A DNA stretch of 64,000 bases from Weissella confusa (GTDB lineage: Bacteria > Bacillota > Bacilli > Lactobacillales > Lactobacillaceae), in contig CP168942.1 in the NCBI GenBank assembly GCA_041871065.1, positions 216,501 through 280,500 on the forward strand, given 5' to 3'. Within the stretch, counting starts at the first letter, position 1. The number at the start of each line of letters is the position of its first letter. Position numbers and translations under genes: made by a program. Below, in pieces: positions 1 to 9,809 of this stretch. The notes under the pieces are model-generated. The model saw only the letters and a program-made list of their open reading frames with translations, was not told the DNA's origin and did no database searches.

Positions 1-1
1 C

Positions 2-970
2 TTGATTATTGGAACCGACGAAGAGAATGGTTGGCGTGATTTGCCACGCTATTTCGAACAGGAAGGTGAACCAACGATGGGCTTTTCACCAGACGGGGCA
101 TTTCCGGTTGTGAACGGTGAGAAGGCTTTCCAAACGGTGCAACTGCGTTTCCCAAGTGTGTCGACTGGCGACTATATTTTGCGCCGTTTTATTGCTGGAA
201 CGCGTCCGAATGTTGTGCCAGGGGATGCACGCGCGCGTGTGGTCGTACCTGATCCAGATGGCATGGTGCATGATTTTGAACAGTATCTAGCACAATACCC
301 ATTCTTAAGTGGTAAGACTGAAATTAAGGGACAAGAATTACGTCTCTTGTTGAACGGGGTTCAGGCCCATGGTGCCTATCCACAGGATGGCGAGAATGCC
401 GGCACATATTTGGCCCATTTCCTAAACCGGTATGCGTTTGCGGATGATGCGAAGACATTTTTGCAATTTGTTGGTGAGACAGTGCATGACGATATCGGGG
501 CTGACAATCTAGGCTTGCGTTATCACGACGAAACGATGGGAGACCTGACGTTGAATGTTGGTGTCATGCGTTTTAGTTTGAACGGACAGGGAACGATTTT
601 GCTGAACTTCCGTTATCCGCAAGGGGTTAATGTGCAAGCGGTGATGACCCAAGTCCAACGACACCTTGGCGACTTTAAGGCGACGGTTGAAGTATGGCCG
701 GGTGGTATGGAACCGCATTTGGTGCCGGAAACCGATGAACTGGTTGGTATCCTATCAATGGTTTATGCGAAGCAGACGGGGATGTTTATGAATCCGCGCA
801 CATCAAACGGTGGGTCGTATGCCCGTTTGTTGAAGCGTGGTGTCGCCTTTGGGGGTCAGTTCCCAGATGTGCCGGTCACAAGTCACCAAGCAAATGAATC
901 GACACCAGTCGCTAACTTAACACGTTCAATGGCAATCTTTGCGGAAGCGTTGTTGAAGTTGGCACAATAG
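2..970 (+). CDS. pepV: Dipeptidase PepV, C-terminal part (5' end outside window)
   Basis: Cytoplasmic zinc M20-family dipeptidase that cleaves dipeptides from peptide uptake. About 322 residues are present; the frame is open at the left edge, so the true start lies outside the window. Visible M20/PepV features are the acidic stretch GTDEENGWRDLPRYFE near the start (catalytic and metal-binding Glu in this family), SPDGAFPVVNGEKAF, the GVQAHGAYPQDGENA segment with the lid-domain His, and TSHQANES near the C-terminus with the last metal-binding His. The gene ends in TAG and is followed by a hairpin terminator, so it is not cotranscribed with rexB. The PepV call is firm; substrate range cannot be read from this part. 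Confidence 0.88.
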   Translation: MIIGTDEENGWRDLPRYFEQEGEPTMGFSPDGAFPVVNGEKAFQTVQLRFPSVSTGDYILRRFIAGTRPNVVPGDARARVVVPDPDGMVHDFEQYLAQYPFLSGKTEIKGQELRLLLNGVQAHGAYPQDGENAGTYLAHFLNRYAFADDAKTFLQFVGETVHDDIGADNLGLRYHDETMGDLTLNVGVMRFSLNGQGTILLNFRYPQGVNVQAVMTQVQRHLGDFKATVEVWPGGMEPHLVPETDELVGILSMVYAKQTGMFMNPRTSNGGSYARLLKRGVAFGGQFPDVPVTSHQANESTPVANLTRSMAIFAEALLKLAQ

Positions 971-983
971 CTGGAAATCAGAC

Positions 984-1014
984 AGACTCTGGGCAAAAGC
1001 CTGGGGTCTTTTTT
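984..1014 (+). terminator. Rho-independent terminator of pepV
   Basis: AGACTCTGGGC (984-994) pairs, with some G-U wobbles, with GCCTGGGGTCT (999-1009) around an AAAA loop, followed by a T-run. It separates pepV from rexB. Confidence 0.75.
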
Positions 1015-1069
1015 CACGTATAGCTGGTAAAATGAGAAGATACAACACGTTACGAAAAAGGGGGCGCAC

Positions 1070-4000
1070 ATGGCTTTAGAATTGTTGTTTGGTCGCGCAA
1101 GTGCCGACCATGAATTAGCGCTATTGGAGCGTGTGCAGAAGGTCTTGGCAGCCGATGAGCAAGCCGAGATTTTTTATGTGGTACCGAACCACATTAAGTT
1201 TGAAACAGAAATCCAAGTGCTGAGTCGTTTGGCTGAGCTGGAAAATCGTCACGGGGCCGCAGTGGCTGTGCCGAACGTTCAAGTCTTTTCATTGAGCCGT
1301 TTAGCTTGGTACTACATGCAAGATGACCCAATTTATCGCCAAGCCAATTTGTCAGCGACTGGTATGACGATGTTGGTACAAGCTTTGCTACGTGAACACC
1401 AAGATGACTTGGTGCTGTACGGCAGTTTGTTGACCAAGCAAGGATTTATCAGTCAATTTGCGAGTCAGATTCTTGAACTAAAGCAAGCCGGTTTAACGTG
1501 GCCAGAAGTACGCGAGATGGCTGAAAACCTATCAGGCCAAGGCACATTGCAAATGAAGTTGCAGGACTTGGCCTTGATTGGTGAAGCGTTGGATCAAGAG
1601 TTGGCCAACCGGGGTCAATATTTGAACAGTGAATTATTGACGGCCTTGCGCGTTTATTTGGCGACGGAAAAGACTGATACATCGCACCATTACTACTTTA
1701 TTAATGGGTATTCACAAATGACGACACCAGAACGCGGGGTTGTTGAGGCACTGATTGAACGCGCAGGTGGTGTAGCGATTGCGCTGCCAGCTGACGACGG
1801 AGCAGCCAGTGTCTCAGATGTGACGTTGTCAGAAAATGACTTATTCTACCGACCTAAGCGTTTAGCACGCCAATTGCGTGATTTTGCAGTGGCACATGAT
1901 GTCCCAGTGACGGCGAATACCGTGACGGCACAACGTCCAATTAGCGATACGATTGCGGCCATTGAGTCATTCTGGATTGATTACGAACAACGTGGCATTC
2001 AGCAACAAACGCAGGCAGCACCATTGCCTGATTTTGATGTGTGGCAAGCGACGACGCGTTATCAAGAAGTTGAGCAAATGGCCCGTATGATTCGCCAAGA
2101 AGTGGCTAGTGGTAAGCGCCGTTATCGTGATTTCATGTTGATGACGCGTGACTTGGGGCAATATGAGAATATCTTGCCAGCGGTGTTTGCTCGTTATGAA
2201 ATTCCAGTCTTTATGGACTTGGATCGACCAATGGGAGCCCACCCGCTTGTTGCCTTTTTGGATAAGCTATTCCGTTTGGAACCGGCCTACACCATTTCAG
2301 ATGTGATGGGATTATTGAAGACGGAGTTGCTGTTGCCTGAAGATGTCGCTTTGGCTGACTATCGTGAGGCGTTGGCGGAAACGGAAAACTATGCGTTGGC
2401 TAAGAATTTGCCAGGCTGGCGTTGGACGGATGATACGCCATGGCAGTTTGACCGCAACGTGGCTGACTCAGATGACGAAGTGGTCCGCGAACACGTAGCG
2501 GCTAAGGATGCCCAATTGGCGTTGATTCATAATCAAATCAGTCAGGTGGTGGCACCGTTTTTGTCACGTCTAGCGGAAGCCAAAGATGCTCGTGAGATGG
2601 CTCGTGAGTTATACGGCTTTTTGACACAAATTGGCATTCAACAACGTTTGATTGCCTGGCGTGATGCCGCAATTGAAGCAGGTGATTTGTGGGCTGCCCA
2701 ACAACCAGAGCAAGTTTGGCGCACGTTTATTGGCGTGCTGGATGACTTCGTAGCGGTGTTTGATCACACTGAAATGACGGTTGAAACGTTGCAAGAATTG
2801 CTCCAGGCCGCATTTGAAAGCGCTAAGTACACGGGCATTCCAGCGACAATGGACCAAGTGCGTGTGTCTGAAAGTGGAATCGTGCAACGTCAGGGGTATC
2901 ACACAGTGATTGTGTTTGGGGCAACCAGTGTTAATTTGCCGGCAACAACCCGTACAAAGGCGTTGCTACATGATGGTGACCGTGAATTATTGCAAGATAA
3001 GTTGCCGGAACATGTGTTCTTGCGCGAAACGTCTGAGCAACAAATGGCCCAAGAATCATTGCTGATGTACAGCGCGATGATGACGGCAGCGACCCGCATG
3101 ATTTGGTTGTACGCAACAAGTGATGGCGAAGGTAGTCAACAAGCGTCAACGTACGTGTCCCGTTTGGTGCGTCAATTCCATCAACCAGTGCATGAGTTTA
3201 AGGCATTGCCTGATCCACATGCGATGGATGTCCACGAATACGTTGGAACGGTTGCAAGTACGCTCGCACACTTGGTGGTTGTGAACCGTCAGGCGGAGAA
3301 CCAAAAGCAGGACCGTCAGTCAGCTGAACTGAGTGGTGCTTGGCAAGGTTTGCAAGCGCAAATTAAGCAACTGGCACCGGCGCAGGCTGCCCGTGTGATG
3401 GGTGGTTTGACGTATGAAAACCGACCAAGCCAAATCATGGCACCACTGATGAGCCAACTATTCGGTAATGACCTGAAAGCCTCAATTTCACGTCTCGAGA
3501 ACTATGCGAAGAATCCATTTGAGTTCTTCTTGCAATACGGTCTGCGTTTGCAAGAGCGTCAGGTGTTACAACTAACACCGGCTGAAAAGGGAACATTGAT
3601 GCACACGATTCTGGAGCGTTTGTTCACTGAATTAATTCGTGAGAACAAGACGTTGAGTGAATTCACTGATTCAGAATTGCGCCTGTTGGAGCAAAATATT
3701 CTGCATGGTTTGCTTCAAAGTGGGGATGCCACATTTGATATCTTCACGAGTTCAGCCCGTATGCAATTCTTGACGCAACGTTTGGCAGAACAAGTGCACG
3801 ATACGGTTCAGAACATGAAGCGTGGCCAATTAATTGACGGTGGGGTGCATACACTTGGCGTCGAAGCAGGTTTCGGTTTGCCACAGAGCAAGCTGAAGCC
3901 GGTGCAATATGAGTTGCCAATTGGTCGCGTGACGGTCCGCGGAAAAGTGGATCGTTATGACTTGGTGGAAACGCCAGCCGGTAACTTCTTAACGATTGTC

Positions 4001-4645
4001 GATTACAAGTCTGGTAAGCGTGTCTTTGATTACACGCAAGCCTATGCTGGTTTGGAATTGCAATTGATGACGTACTGGACCGCAATGTTGACCAATGCGG
4101 ATGTACTACCAACCAGTGAAATGGGCGGGGCAGTGTTCTGGTCACTTCAAAACCCATGGATTAAGGCCACGGATATTTCAGGTGCTTCGTTGGCTGAATT
4201 GCAGGAAGAAGCTGATAAAGCAGCCGCAAGCCAAGGTGCTTACCGTGGTGTCCTTCGTGACAATGAAGCTTACATTGAGCGCCTTGAAGGTGTCGAGGGT
4301 GTGAAGACGCCATTTGCCTTAAAGCGTTTGAAGAGTGGTGGCTTTGCCAAGACAGCGGATGTTGTGACGGAAGACAACTTGAACACGTTGCTGCAATTTA
4401 ATGAAGCCAAAATCCGCCAAATTGCGACCAACATTTTGGCCGGACAATTCCCACTATTGCCATTCCGTGATGGGCCAAATAAGACCGGTATGATGTACAC
4501 GGCTTACAAGCCAGTCATGATGTTTGATGCCATGATGGGTAATGAATACCGTAATATTAAAAAGCTCAAGGCAGACGATGCCTTAAAGGCGATGCAAAAT
4601 CTGATTAAGGGCGACGAAGATGAAGAAGAGGGGGGAGAAGACTAA
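1070..4645 (+). CDS. rexB: ATP-dependent helicase/nuclease subunit B (RexB/AddB)
   Basis: Second subunit of the AddAB/RexAB recombinational repair enzyme that resects double-strand breaks up to Chi. 1191 residues, usual for RexB. The C-terminal RecB-type nuclease is visible: GKVDRYDL (about residue 957) followed by TIVDYKSG (about 980), carrying the metal-binding Asp and the DxK pair. I see no cysteine in the translation; where AddB proteins have a Cys of the Fe-S cluster (CPF), this protein has NPFEFF near residue 814. It is therefore the cluster-less RexB type typical of lactic acid bacteria. The protein ends in an acidic tail. Start ATG is 9 nt after GGGGGC-type purines. Its TAA overlaps the rexA ATG (TAATG), so translation is coupled. 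Confidence 0.93.
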   Translation: MALELLFGRASADHELALLERVQKVLAADEQAEIFYVVPNHIKFETEIQVLSRLAELENRHGAAVAVPNVQVFSLSRLAWYYMQDDPIYRQANLSATGMTMLVQALLREHQDDLVLYGSLLTKQGFISQFASQILELKQAGLTWPEVREMAENLSGQGTLQMKLQDLALIGEALDQELANRGQYLNSELLTALRVYLATEKTDTSHHYYFINGYSQMTTPERGVVEALIERAGGVAIALPADDGAASVSDVTLSENDLFYRPKRLARQLRDFAVAHDVPVTANTVTAQRPISDTIAAIESFWIDYEQRGIQQQTQAAPLPDFDVWQATTRYQEVEQMARMIRQEVASGKRRYRDFMLMTRDLGQYENILPAVFARYEIPVFMDLDRPMGAHPLVAFLDKLFRLEPAYTISDVMGLLKTELLLPEDVALADYREALAETENYALAKNLPGWRWTDDTPWQFDRNVADSDDEVVREHVAAKDAQLALIHNQISQVVAPFLSRLAEAKDAREMARELYGFLTQIGIQQRLIAWRDAAIEAGDLWAAQQPEQVWRTFIGVLDDFVAVFDHTEMTVETLQELLQAAFESAKYTGIPATMDQVRVSESGIVQRQGYHTVIVFGATSVNLPATTRTKALLHDGDRELLQDKLPEHVFLRETSEQQMAQESLLMYSAMMTAATRMIWLYATSDGEGSQQASTYVSRLVRQFHQPVHEFKALPDPHAMDVHEYVGTVASTLAHLVVVNRQAENQKQDRQSAELSGAWQGLQAQIKQLAPAQAARVMGGLTYENRPSQIMAPLMSQLFGNDLKASISRLENYAKNPFEFFLQYGLRLQERQVLQLTPAEKGTLMHTILERLFTELIRENKTLSEFTDSELRLLEQNILHGLLQSGDATFDIFTSSARMQFLTQRLAEQVHDTVQNMKRGQLIDGGVHTLGVEAGFGLPQSKLKPVQYELPIGRVTVRGKVDRYDLVETPAGNFLTIVDYKSGKRVFDYTQAYAGLELQLMTYWTAMLTNADVLPTSEMGGAVFWSLQNPWIKATDISGASLAELQEEADKAAASQGAYRGVLRDNEAYIERLEGVEGVKTPFALKRLKSGGFAKTADVVTEDNLNTLLQFNEAKIRQIATNILAGQFPLLPFRDGPNKTGMMYTAYKPVMMFDAMMGNEYRNIKKLKADDALKAMQNLIKGDEDEEEGGED

Positions 4646-7600
4646 TGAATTTTACAACGTCACAAGAAGCGGCCATTACCACAACTGGCCAAAACATCTT
4701 GGTGTCTGCTTCCGCTGGTTCAGGAAAAACGCGTGTCCTGGTTGAACGTGTGATTCGACGCTTGCTGGCGGGCGAAAACGTGAATACGTTTTTGATCGTA
4801 ACGTTTACTGAAGCGGCTGCGGCTGAAATGAAGGAACGTCTTGAGGGCGCAATTCGCGGCGCGCTAGCTGAGTCTGAAGGTGAGCAACGTCAGCATTTGT
4901 TGAAGCAACTACGTCTATTGAACGTTGCTAACATTTCAACATTGCACGCGTTTGCGTTGCGCTTGATTGAGCAATATCACTACACGATTGATTTGGATCC
5001 ACAATTCCGTTTGTCTGATGATGCCGAGCGCACGTTGTTGATGATGGAAGTCTATGGTGACTTGCTTGAGCAACGTTATGCTGAGGACCCAGATCAAACG
5101 TTTGCGAAGTTTGCGGCCCAATTCGCATCAGGGTCAACTGACGACCGCACACTGCAAGAATCAGTTTTCACCTTGTTTAACTTTGCGATGGCACGACCAG
5201 ATACAACGGCGTGGTTGGAAAGTTTGGCAGATGATTATGAGATTGGGGATGATTTTGCATCATCTAATTTCTTTAAGACGCAATTATTGCCAACGTTGCA
5301 AAGTGAGATGTTGGCCATTAATGACCAAATCACACAGTTGGTTAATCAAGCACCGGATACGATGGATGAACCACCGGCCGTTAATCGTTTGCTAAACATT
5401 CGAAACGATGCGGATGCATATGGTCGTTTGATGACGCTCTTGCAAGATACGCCAACTAGTTGGGATGATTTGCGTCAGGCGTTTGCATCAGTGACCTTGA
5501 TGGGATGGGGTAAAGGTGAAGATGGAAAGGGTAAGAACTTTACGTCAAAGCATGACCCAGAACTAAAGGCGGCTTGGGAACCAATTAAGGCCCAACGTGA
5601 GCAAATCAAAGAACGTTTCGAGAAGCTGCAAGAAAACTACTTTGCTTTGGATGCTGCCGGTATGCAACTTGCCATCGGCGGGGCTGGTGAAGTAATCACG
5701 CAATTGGTTGATTTCACGCAAGCTTTCCGCGAGGCGTTCTTGACCGAGAAGCTTCGTCGCAAGGTGCTGGATTTTAACGACTTGGAACACTTTGCGTTGC
5801 AAATCGTTAGCCAACCTGCGGTAGCTGCGGAACTACAAGCGCGCTACAACGAAGTCATGGTCGATGAGTATCAAGACACGAACCAACTGCAAGAAGCGAT
5901 TTTGTCACAAATTGCGACTGGTGATAACACTTTCCAAGTGGGTGACATTAAGCAATCGATCTATAAGTTCCGTCAAGCTGATCCAACGTTGTTCGGTCAC
6001 AAACTGACAACGTATCCCAAGACTGACGGCAACACTGTGATTACGTTGCAGGAAAATTTCCGTTCACAGCCGAATGTGACTGACTACATCAATTACATTT
6101 TTGCGCAGATTATGAGTGAACAATTGGGTGACGTGGAGTATGCCGGTGAGGCCGAATTGGTTGCGGGGGCGGATTACTATCCGGCTGACCTGCCCAAGGA
6201 AGCTCAAATGATGGTGTACTTGGATCAAGATGATGCCGACGACGCTGAAGAAGATGAGCCAGATGTGAAGAACGAGTATGGTTTCACGAAGGCGACTGGC
6301 CAAATTCGGATGATGGCATTGAAGATTAAAGAATTGATGGATACGAAGTTCGAAATCTTTGATCGTAAAGCGGGCGAGAAGCGTCCGGTTCGCTATAGCG
6401 ATATGACTGTTTTGGTGCCAACTAAGAATCAAAACTTGGATGTGTTGGACATTTTCCGTGAGATGGATATTCCGATTGTGGTGAATGGGGCGGAAAACTA
6501 TTTCCAAACGACTGAAATTTCAGTCATGATGAGTTTATTGCAAGTGATTGATAATCCGCATCAAGATATTCCGTTGGCAGCGGTTCTTCGTTCACCGTTG
6601 TATGGCATTGATGAAAATGGGCTCGCGTTGATTCGCACCCAAGCGATGGATGATGATTTCTTTACGGCTGTGAAGGCACTAGCCAATAACCCGCTCACAA
6701 TTTCGGTTGAAGGCGTTTCAGTTGAATTGGTTAACGAAACAATTGCTGCGGTGCAACGTTTCTTGGCTGATTTGGAGACGTTCCGTACGCTGGCCGTTCA
6801 GAATCAAATTGTTGATTTGCTTTGGCAGATTTACAACACGACGGGGTGGCTGGATTACGTTGGTGGCTTGCCATCAGGTCCACAACGTCAAGCAAACTTG
6901 CACGCCTTATATGAACGCGCTGCGATGTACCAAAAGAGTAGCTTTGTTGGGTTGTACCAGTTTATTAACTACGTGACGCAGTTACAAACGCAGGACAAAG
7001 ACTTGGGTGAAGCCGATGCCAACGTGGCGAGTGATAGCGTCTCATTAATGACGATTCACCGTTCAAAGGGGTTGGAATTCCCGATCGTCTTTGTGTTGAA
7101 CAGTACGCGTAAGATGATTAGCCAACGCGAAACGATGGGGGATGTCCTGTTGGATGCCCAAGCGGGGGCTGGTATGGATTACGTGGATTTGGATCACCAT
7201 TTGAAGTTGCCAACACCACAACGCGAATTCGTGAAGGATGCCCGTATCCGCGGGGCCTTTGCCGAGCAATTGCGTGTGCTATATGTGGCCTTAACGCGTG
7301 CCGAGCAGCACCTGTTTATGGTGGGCTCATACAGTAGCGTGAAGGCGCTATGGTCAAAGTGGTCGTTAGCTGAAAATGGGTCAGACTGGATGTTGCCAGA
7401 CTGGGTGCGTCTATCTGGAAAGTCGTTTATGGATTTGACGGGGATGGCGTTAATGCGTCACCCACAAGCACCAGCGCTGCAAGAAGCATTGGGACGCTAT
7501 GATGAAGACGATGTTGTTGATTTCAGCGAAATCCGTGCCAAGGCCCCTAAGAAGCCGTTTAGTTTTGGCCTTGAAATTGTGGATAGTGCTGATTTGCGTT

Positions 7601-8430
7601 CAGCGCTGGACGCGTATCAAGCGGTTGCCACACCACAAGCTGCCGTGGCGACGGAGGCGAATGCCCCCGTTGTCGCTAATACCGATTGGCACCAAGTCCT
7701 TAACTTTGATTACGGCTTTGAAGAAGCGACGCGTGCGACAGCTTATCAGTCAGTTTCTGAAATCAAGCGCTTGTTTGAAGATCCTGATTTGCAAGCGGGT
7801 CGTGGTCCAATTGATGCCCGCCTAGATGTGGCTGATATGAGTGGATTGCGTTTGACCGATGAAACGTTGCCGGAACCTGAGTTTATGCAGGAGGCGGAAA
7901 CGCGCATTTCATCAGCTGCTATCGGTACGGCGACGCACTTGGTGTTGCAACGCGTTGATTTGCAACATGGTGCGCCATCGCGTGATGACTTGCGTGAACT
8001 GGTCGCTGATTTGACCACGCAAGGGTTGATTGAAGAACGCGTTGCACCGCTAATTTCATTGGCTAAGATTGAACGATTCTTTGCGGAAATGCCACTTGGG
8101 AAGCAAATGGTGATGCATGCTGATTCGTTGGAACGTGAAGTGCAATTCTCATTGCTCTTGGATGCTAGTCGCTTGTACAAGGGGTTCCAAGGGGATGAGA
8201 AGGTGTTGGTCCACGGAATTATTGACGGTTATTTTGAAGTTGACGGTGAGGTCTGGTTATTCGATTACAAGACCGATCGTGTCACACCAGAAGACGCAGC
8301 GGAAACGCTAACGAGTCGTTACTCTGGTCAATTAAACATCTATGCGCAAGCACTTGTTGCGATGGGCAAGCCAATGCCACGTCGTTTTATCTACGCATTT
8401 AGCGCTGAAAAGATTATTACATTGGATTAA
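4645..8430 (+). CDS. rexA: ATP-dependent helicase/nuclease subunit A (RexA/AddA)
   Basis: UvrD-like helicase plus RecB nuclease, the motor subunit of the RexAB double-strand-break resection complex. 1261 residues. Motifs in order: Walker A in ILVSASAGSGKTR (about 18-30), Walker B VDEYQDT (about 404), TIHRSKGLEFP (about 802), LYVALTRAE (about 878), and the nuclease motif LFDYKTDR (about 1205). The ATG overlaps the rexB stop by one base, so the two form an operon ending at the strong terminator after 8430. The Chi sequence recognised cannot be derived from the gene. Nothing looks broken. Confidence 0.95.
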   Translation: MNFTTSQEAAITTTGQNILVSASAGSGKTRVLVERVIRRLLAGENVNTFLIVTFTEAAAAEMKERLEGAIRGALAESEGEQRQHLLKQLRLLNVANISTLHAFALRLIEQYHYTIDLDPQFRLSDDAERTLLMMEVYGDLLEQRYAEDPDQTFAKFAAQFASGSTDDRTLQESVFTLFNFAMARPDTTAWLESLADDYEIGDDFASSNFFKTQLLPTLQSEMLAINDQITQLVNQAPDTMDEPPAVNRLLNIRNDADAYGRLMTLLQDTPTSWDDLRQAFASVTLMGWGKGEDGKGKNFTSKHDPELKAAWEPIKAQREQIKERFEKLQENYFALDAAGMQLAIGGAGEVITQLVDFTQAFREAFLTEKLRRKVLDFNDLEHFALQIVSQPAVAAELQARYNEVMVDEYQDTNQLQEAILSQIATGDNTFQVGDIKQSIYKFRQADPTLFGHKLTTYPKTDGNTVITLQENFRSQPNVTDYINYIFAQIMSEQLGDVEYAGEAELVAGADYYPADLPKEAQMMVYLDQDDADDAEEDEPDVKNEYGFTKATGQIRMMALKIKELMDTKFEIFDRKAGEKRPVRYSDMTVLVPTKNQNLDVLDIFREMDIPIVVNGAENYFQTTEISVMMSLLQVIDNPHQDIPLAAVLRSPLYGIDENGLALIRTQAMDDDFFTAVKALANNPLTISVEGVSVELVNETIAAVQRFLADLETFRTLAVQNQIVDLLWQIYNTTGWLDYVGGLPSGPQRQANLHALYERAAMYQKSSFVGLYQFINYVTQLQTQDKDLGEADANVASDSVSLMTIHRSKGLEFPIVFVLNSTRKMISQRETMGDVLLDAQAGAGMDYVDLDHHLKLPTPQREFVKDARIRGAFAEQLRVLYVALTRAEQHLFMVGSYSSVKALWSKWSLAENGSDWMLPDWVRLSGKSFMDLTGMALMRHPQAPALQEALGRYDEDDVVDFSEIRAKAPKKPFSFGLEIVDSADLRSALDAYQAVATPQAAVATEANAPVVANTDWHQVLNFDYGFEEATRATAYQSVSEIKRLFEDPDLQAGRGPIDARLDVADMSGLRLTDETLPEPEFMQEAETRISSAAIGTATHLVLQRVDLQHGAPSRDDLRELVADLTTQGLIEERVAPLISLAKIERFFAEMPLGKQMVMHADSLEREVQFSLLLDASRLYKGFQGDEKVLVHGIIDGYFEVDGEVWLFDYKTDRVTPEDAAETLTSRYSGQLNIYAQALVAMGKPMPRRFIYAFSAEKIITLD

Positions 8431-8437
8431 AAAACAG

Positions 8438-8471
8438 AAACGCGTCCGCCATTTGGGAGGACGCGTTTTTT
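8438..8471 (+). terminator. Terminator of the rexBA operon
   Basis: AAACGCGTCC (8438-8447) pairs perfectly with GGACGCGTTT (8459-8468), followed by a T-run. Confidence 0.92.
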
Positions 8472-8497
8472 GTTGTCCCATTTCTTATTTTTATCAA

Positions 8498-8535
8498 AGA
8501 AAGCGCTTGCATAACATTGTGAAACATTTTACAAT
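8498..8535 (+). promoter_or_regulatory. adhP promoter with overlapping CcpA (cre) site
   Basis: A sigma-A-like promoter has TTGCAT (8507-8512), a 17-bp spacer and TACAAT (8530-8535). The cre-like box AGAAAGCGCTTGCA (8498-8511) covers the -35 element, close to the consensus TGAAAGCGCTTTCA. Binding of CcpA here would be expected to block transcription of adhP; this is inference from position. Confidence 0.72.
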
Positions 8536-8584
8536 ATAACTTGTGAAGTAAGTAACAATTTGCGATTTTGAGGAGATTATTGAA

Positions 8585-9631
8585 ATGAAAGCAGCTGTCG
8601 TACGTGAGAACCTAGACGGATTTGTAGACTTGATTGATGATTGGGAGCCACGCGCTTTGGGCTTTGGGGAAGCCTTGGTTGACGTTGAATATAGTGGTCT
8701 TTGCCACACGGATTTGCACGTTGCCGCGGGTGACTTTGGTAACCCAAACGAGATTAACCCACGTCCATTCCGCCGTGTTATTGGGCACGAAGGAGTTGGA
8801 ATTGTCACGAAGCTTGGGGAAGGCGCTTCAGACTACTTGAAGCTTGGTGATCGTGTTTCAATCGCTTGGTTCTACGATGCATGTGGAAACTGTGAGTACT
8901 GCAACACTGGAAACGAAACGTTCTGCCGCAAGGTTCGTAACGCTGGTTTCTCAGTTGACGGTGCCATGGCCCAACAAGTTGTTGTAAATGCTAAGTATGC
9001 CGTTAAGGTACCAGAAGGTTTGGACCCAATGGAAGCCTCATCAATCACTTGTGCCGGTGTCACGATGTACAAGTCATTGAAGGTTGGTGAGACGAAGCCT
9101 GGTCAATGGGTTTCAGTTGTTGGTGCTGGTGGTCTAGGAAACTTGGCTATTCAATACGCCCACAACGTCTTCGGCGCTCACGTTGTTGCCGTTGATGGAA
9201 ACCCAGACAAGTTGGCCGCTGCTGAAAAGATGGGTGCTGAGTTGTTGATCAACCGTAAGACGGAAGACGTACCAGCTATCATCCAAGAAAAGGTTGGTGG
9301 TGTACACAATGCCCAAGTTACGGCCGTTAACACGCAAGCCTTTGACCAATCAATCGCCTCACTACGTCCGATGGGTAAGTTGGTTGCTGTTGCTTTGCCA
9401 AAGGGTGACATGCAATTGAACGTTGTGAAGACTGTGTTGGATGGTATCGAAGTGAAGGGTTCATTGGTTGGAACGCGTGAAGACTTGAAGGAAGCCTTCC
9501 AATTCGGTGCTGAAGGCAAGGTTAAGCCAATCGTGACGCGTGCAGATGTACGTGACATTAACGATGTTATTGAGGCAATGCACAACAACCAAATCACGGG
9601 ACGTATGGTCTTCGATTTCAAGAGTTTGTAA
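8585..9631 (+). CDS. adhP: Zinc-dependent alcohol dehydrogenase AdhP
   Basis: Medium-chain Zn alcohol dehydrogenase, expected to interconvert acetaldehyde and ethanol with NAD(H), the redox outlet of heterofermentation. 348 residues, usual length. Catalytic zinc ligands lie in GLCHTDLHV and GHEGVG. The structural-zinc loop [15 protein letters not shown] carries four Cys, and GAGGLG is the nucleotide-binding glycine motif. An AGGAG ribosome site lies 9 nt before the ATG. The gene is monocistronic, with its own promoter and cre-like site upstream and a terminator downstream. Its codons are strongly biased (AAG for Lys, AAC for Asn), consistent with high expression. Confidence 0.93.
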   Translation: MKAAVVRENLDGFVDLIDDWEPRALGFGEALVDVEYSGLCHTDLHVAAGDFGNPNEINPRPFRRVIGHEGVGIVTKLGEGASDYLKLGDRVSIAWFYDACGNCEYCNTGNETFCRKVRNAGFSVDGAMAQQVVVNAKYAVKVPEGLDPMEASSITCAGVTMYKSLKVGETKPGQWVSVVGAGGLGNLAIQYAHNVFGAHVVAVDGNPDKLAAAEKMGAELLINRKTEDVPAIIQEKVGGVHNAQVTAVNTQAFDQSIASLRPMGKLVAVALPKGDMQLNVVKTVLDGIEVKGSLVGTREDLKEAFQFGAEGKVKPIVTRADVRDINDVIEAMHNNQITGRMVFDFKSL

Positions 9632-9637
9632 GATAGT

Positions 9638-9682
9638 CACAGCAGAATAATGTCCCACGTGAGAGGGGACATTCTGGCTGTG
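9638..9682 (+). other. Long imperfect hairpin directly after adhP
   Basis: CACAGC plus AGAAT..TGTCCC (9638-9655) pairs with GGGACATTCT.GCTGTG ending at 9682. It follows the adhP stop within 10 nt and lacks a T-run, so it is not a classical terminator. It may be an mRNA 3'-end stabiliser or a relic; function unknown. Confidence 0.5.
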
Positions 9683-9732
9683 AATCAATTGAATTAACGA
9701 TGCTCCTAAAAGCTATAAAAGCCAGAGCAACT

Positions 9733-9767
9733 AATAACCGTCGCAGATGTGTGGCGGTTATTTTTTG
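9733..9767 (+). terminator. Terminator of adhP
   Basis: AATAACCG (9733-9740) pairs with CGGTTATT (from 9755), followed by TTTTTT. Confidence 0.85.
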
Positions 9768-9769
9768 TA

Positions 9770-9801
9770 CAAAAAAGCACCTCAACCGAAATTGAGATGC
9801 T
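9770..9801 (-). terminator. Terminator of the MFS gene
   Basis: AGCACCTCAA (9776-9785) and TTGAGATGCT (9792-9801) pair with one mismatch. Reading the minus strand the hairpin is followed by a T-run (the A-run at 9770-9776). Confidence 0.85.
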
Positions 9802-9809
9802 GTCAAAAG

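Noticed and set aside
4095..4304. Short frames inside rexB, rexA, glpK, purR and other genes on both strands
   Set aside because: They are shadows of long, motif-bearing genes in other frames, without independent start signals.
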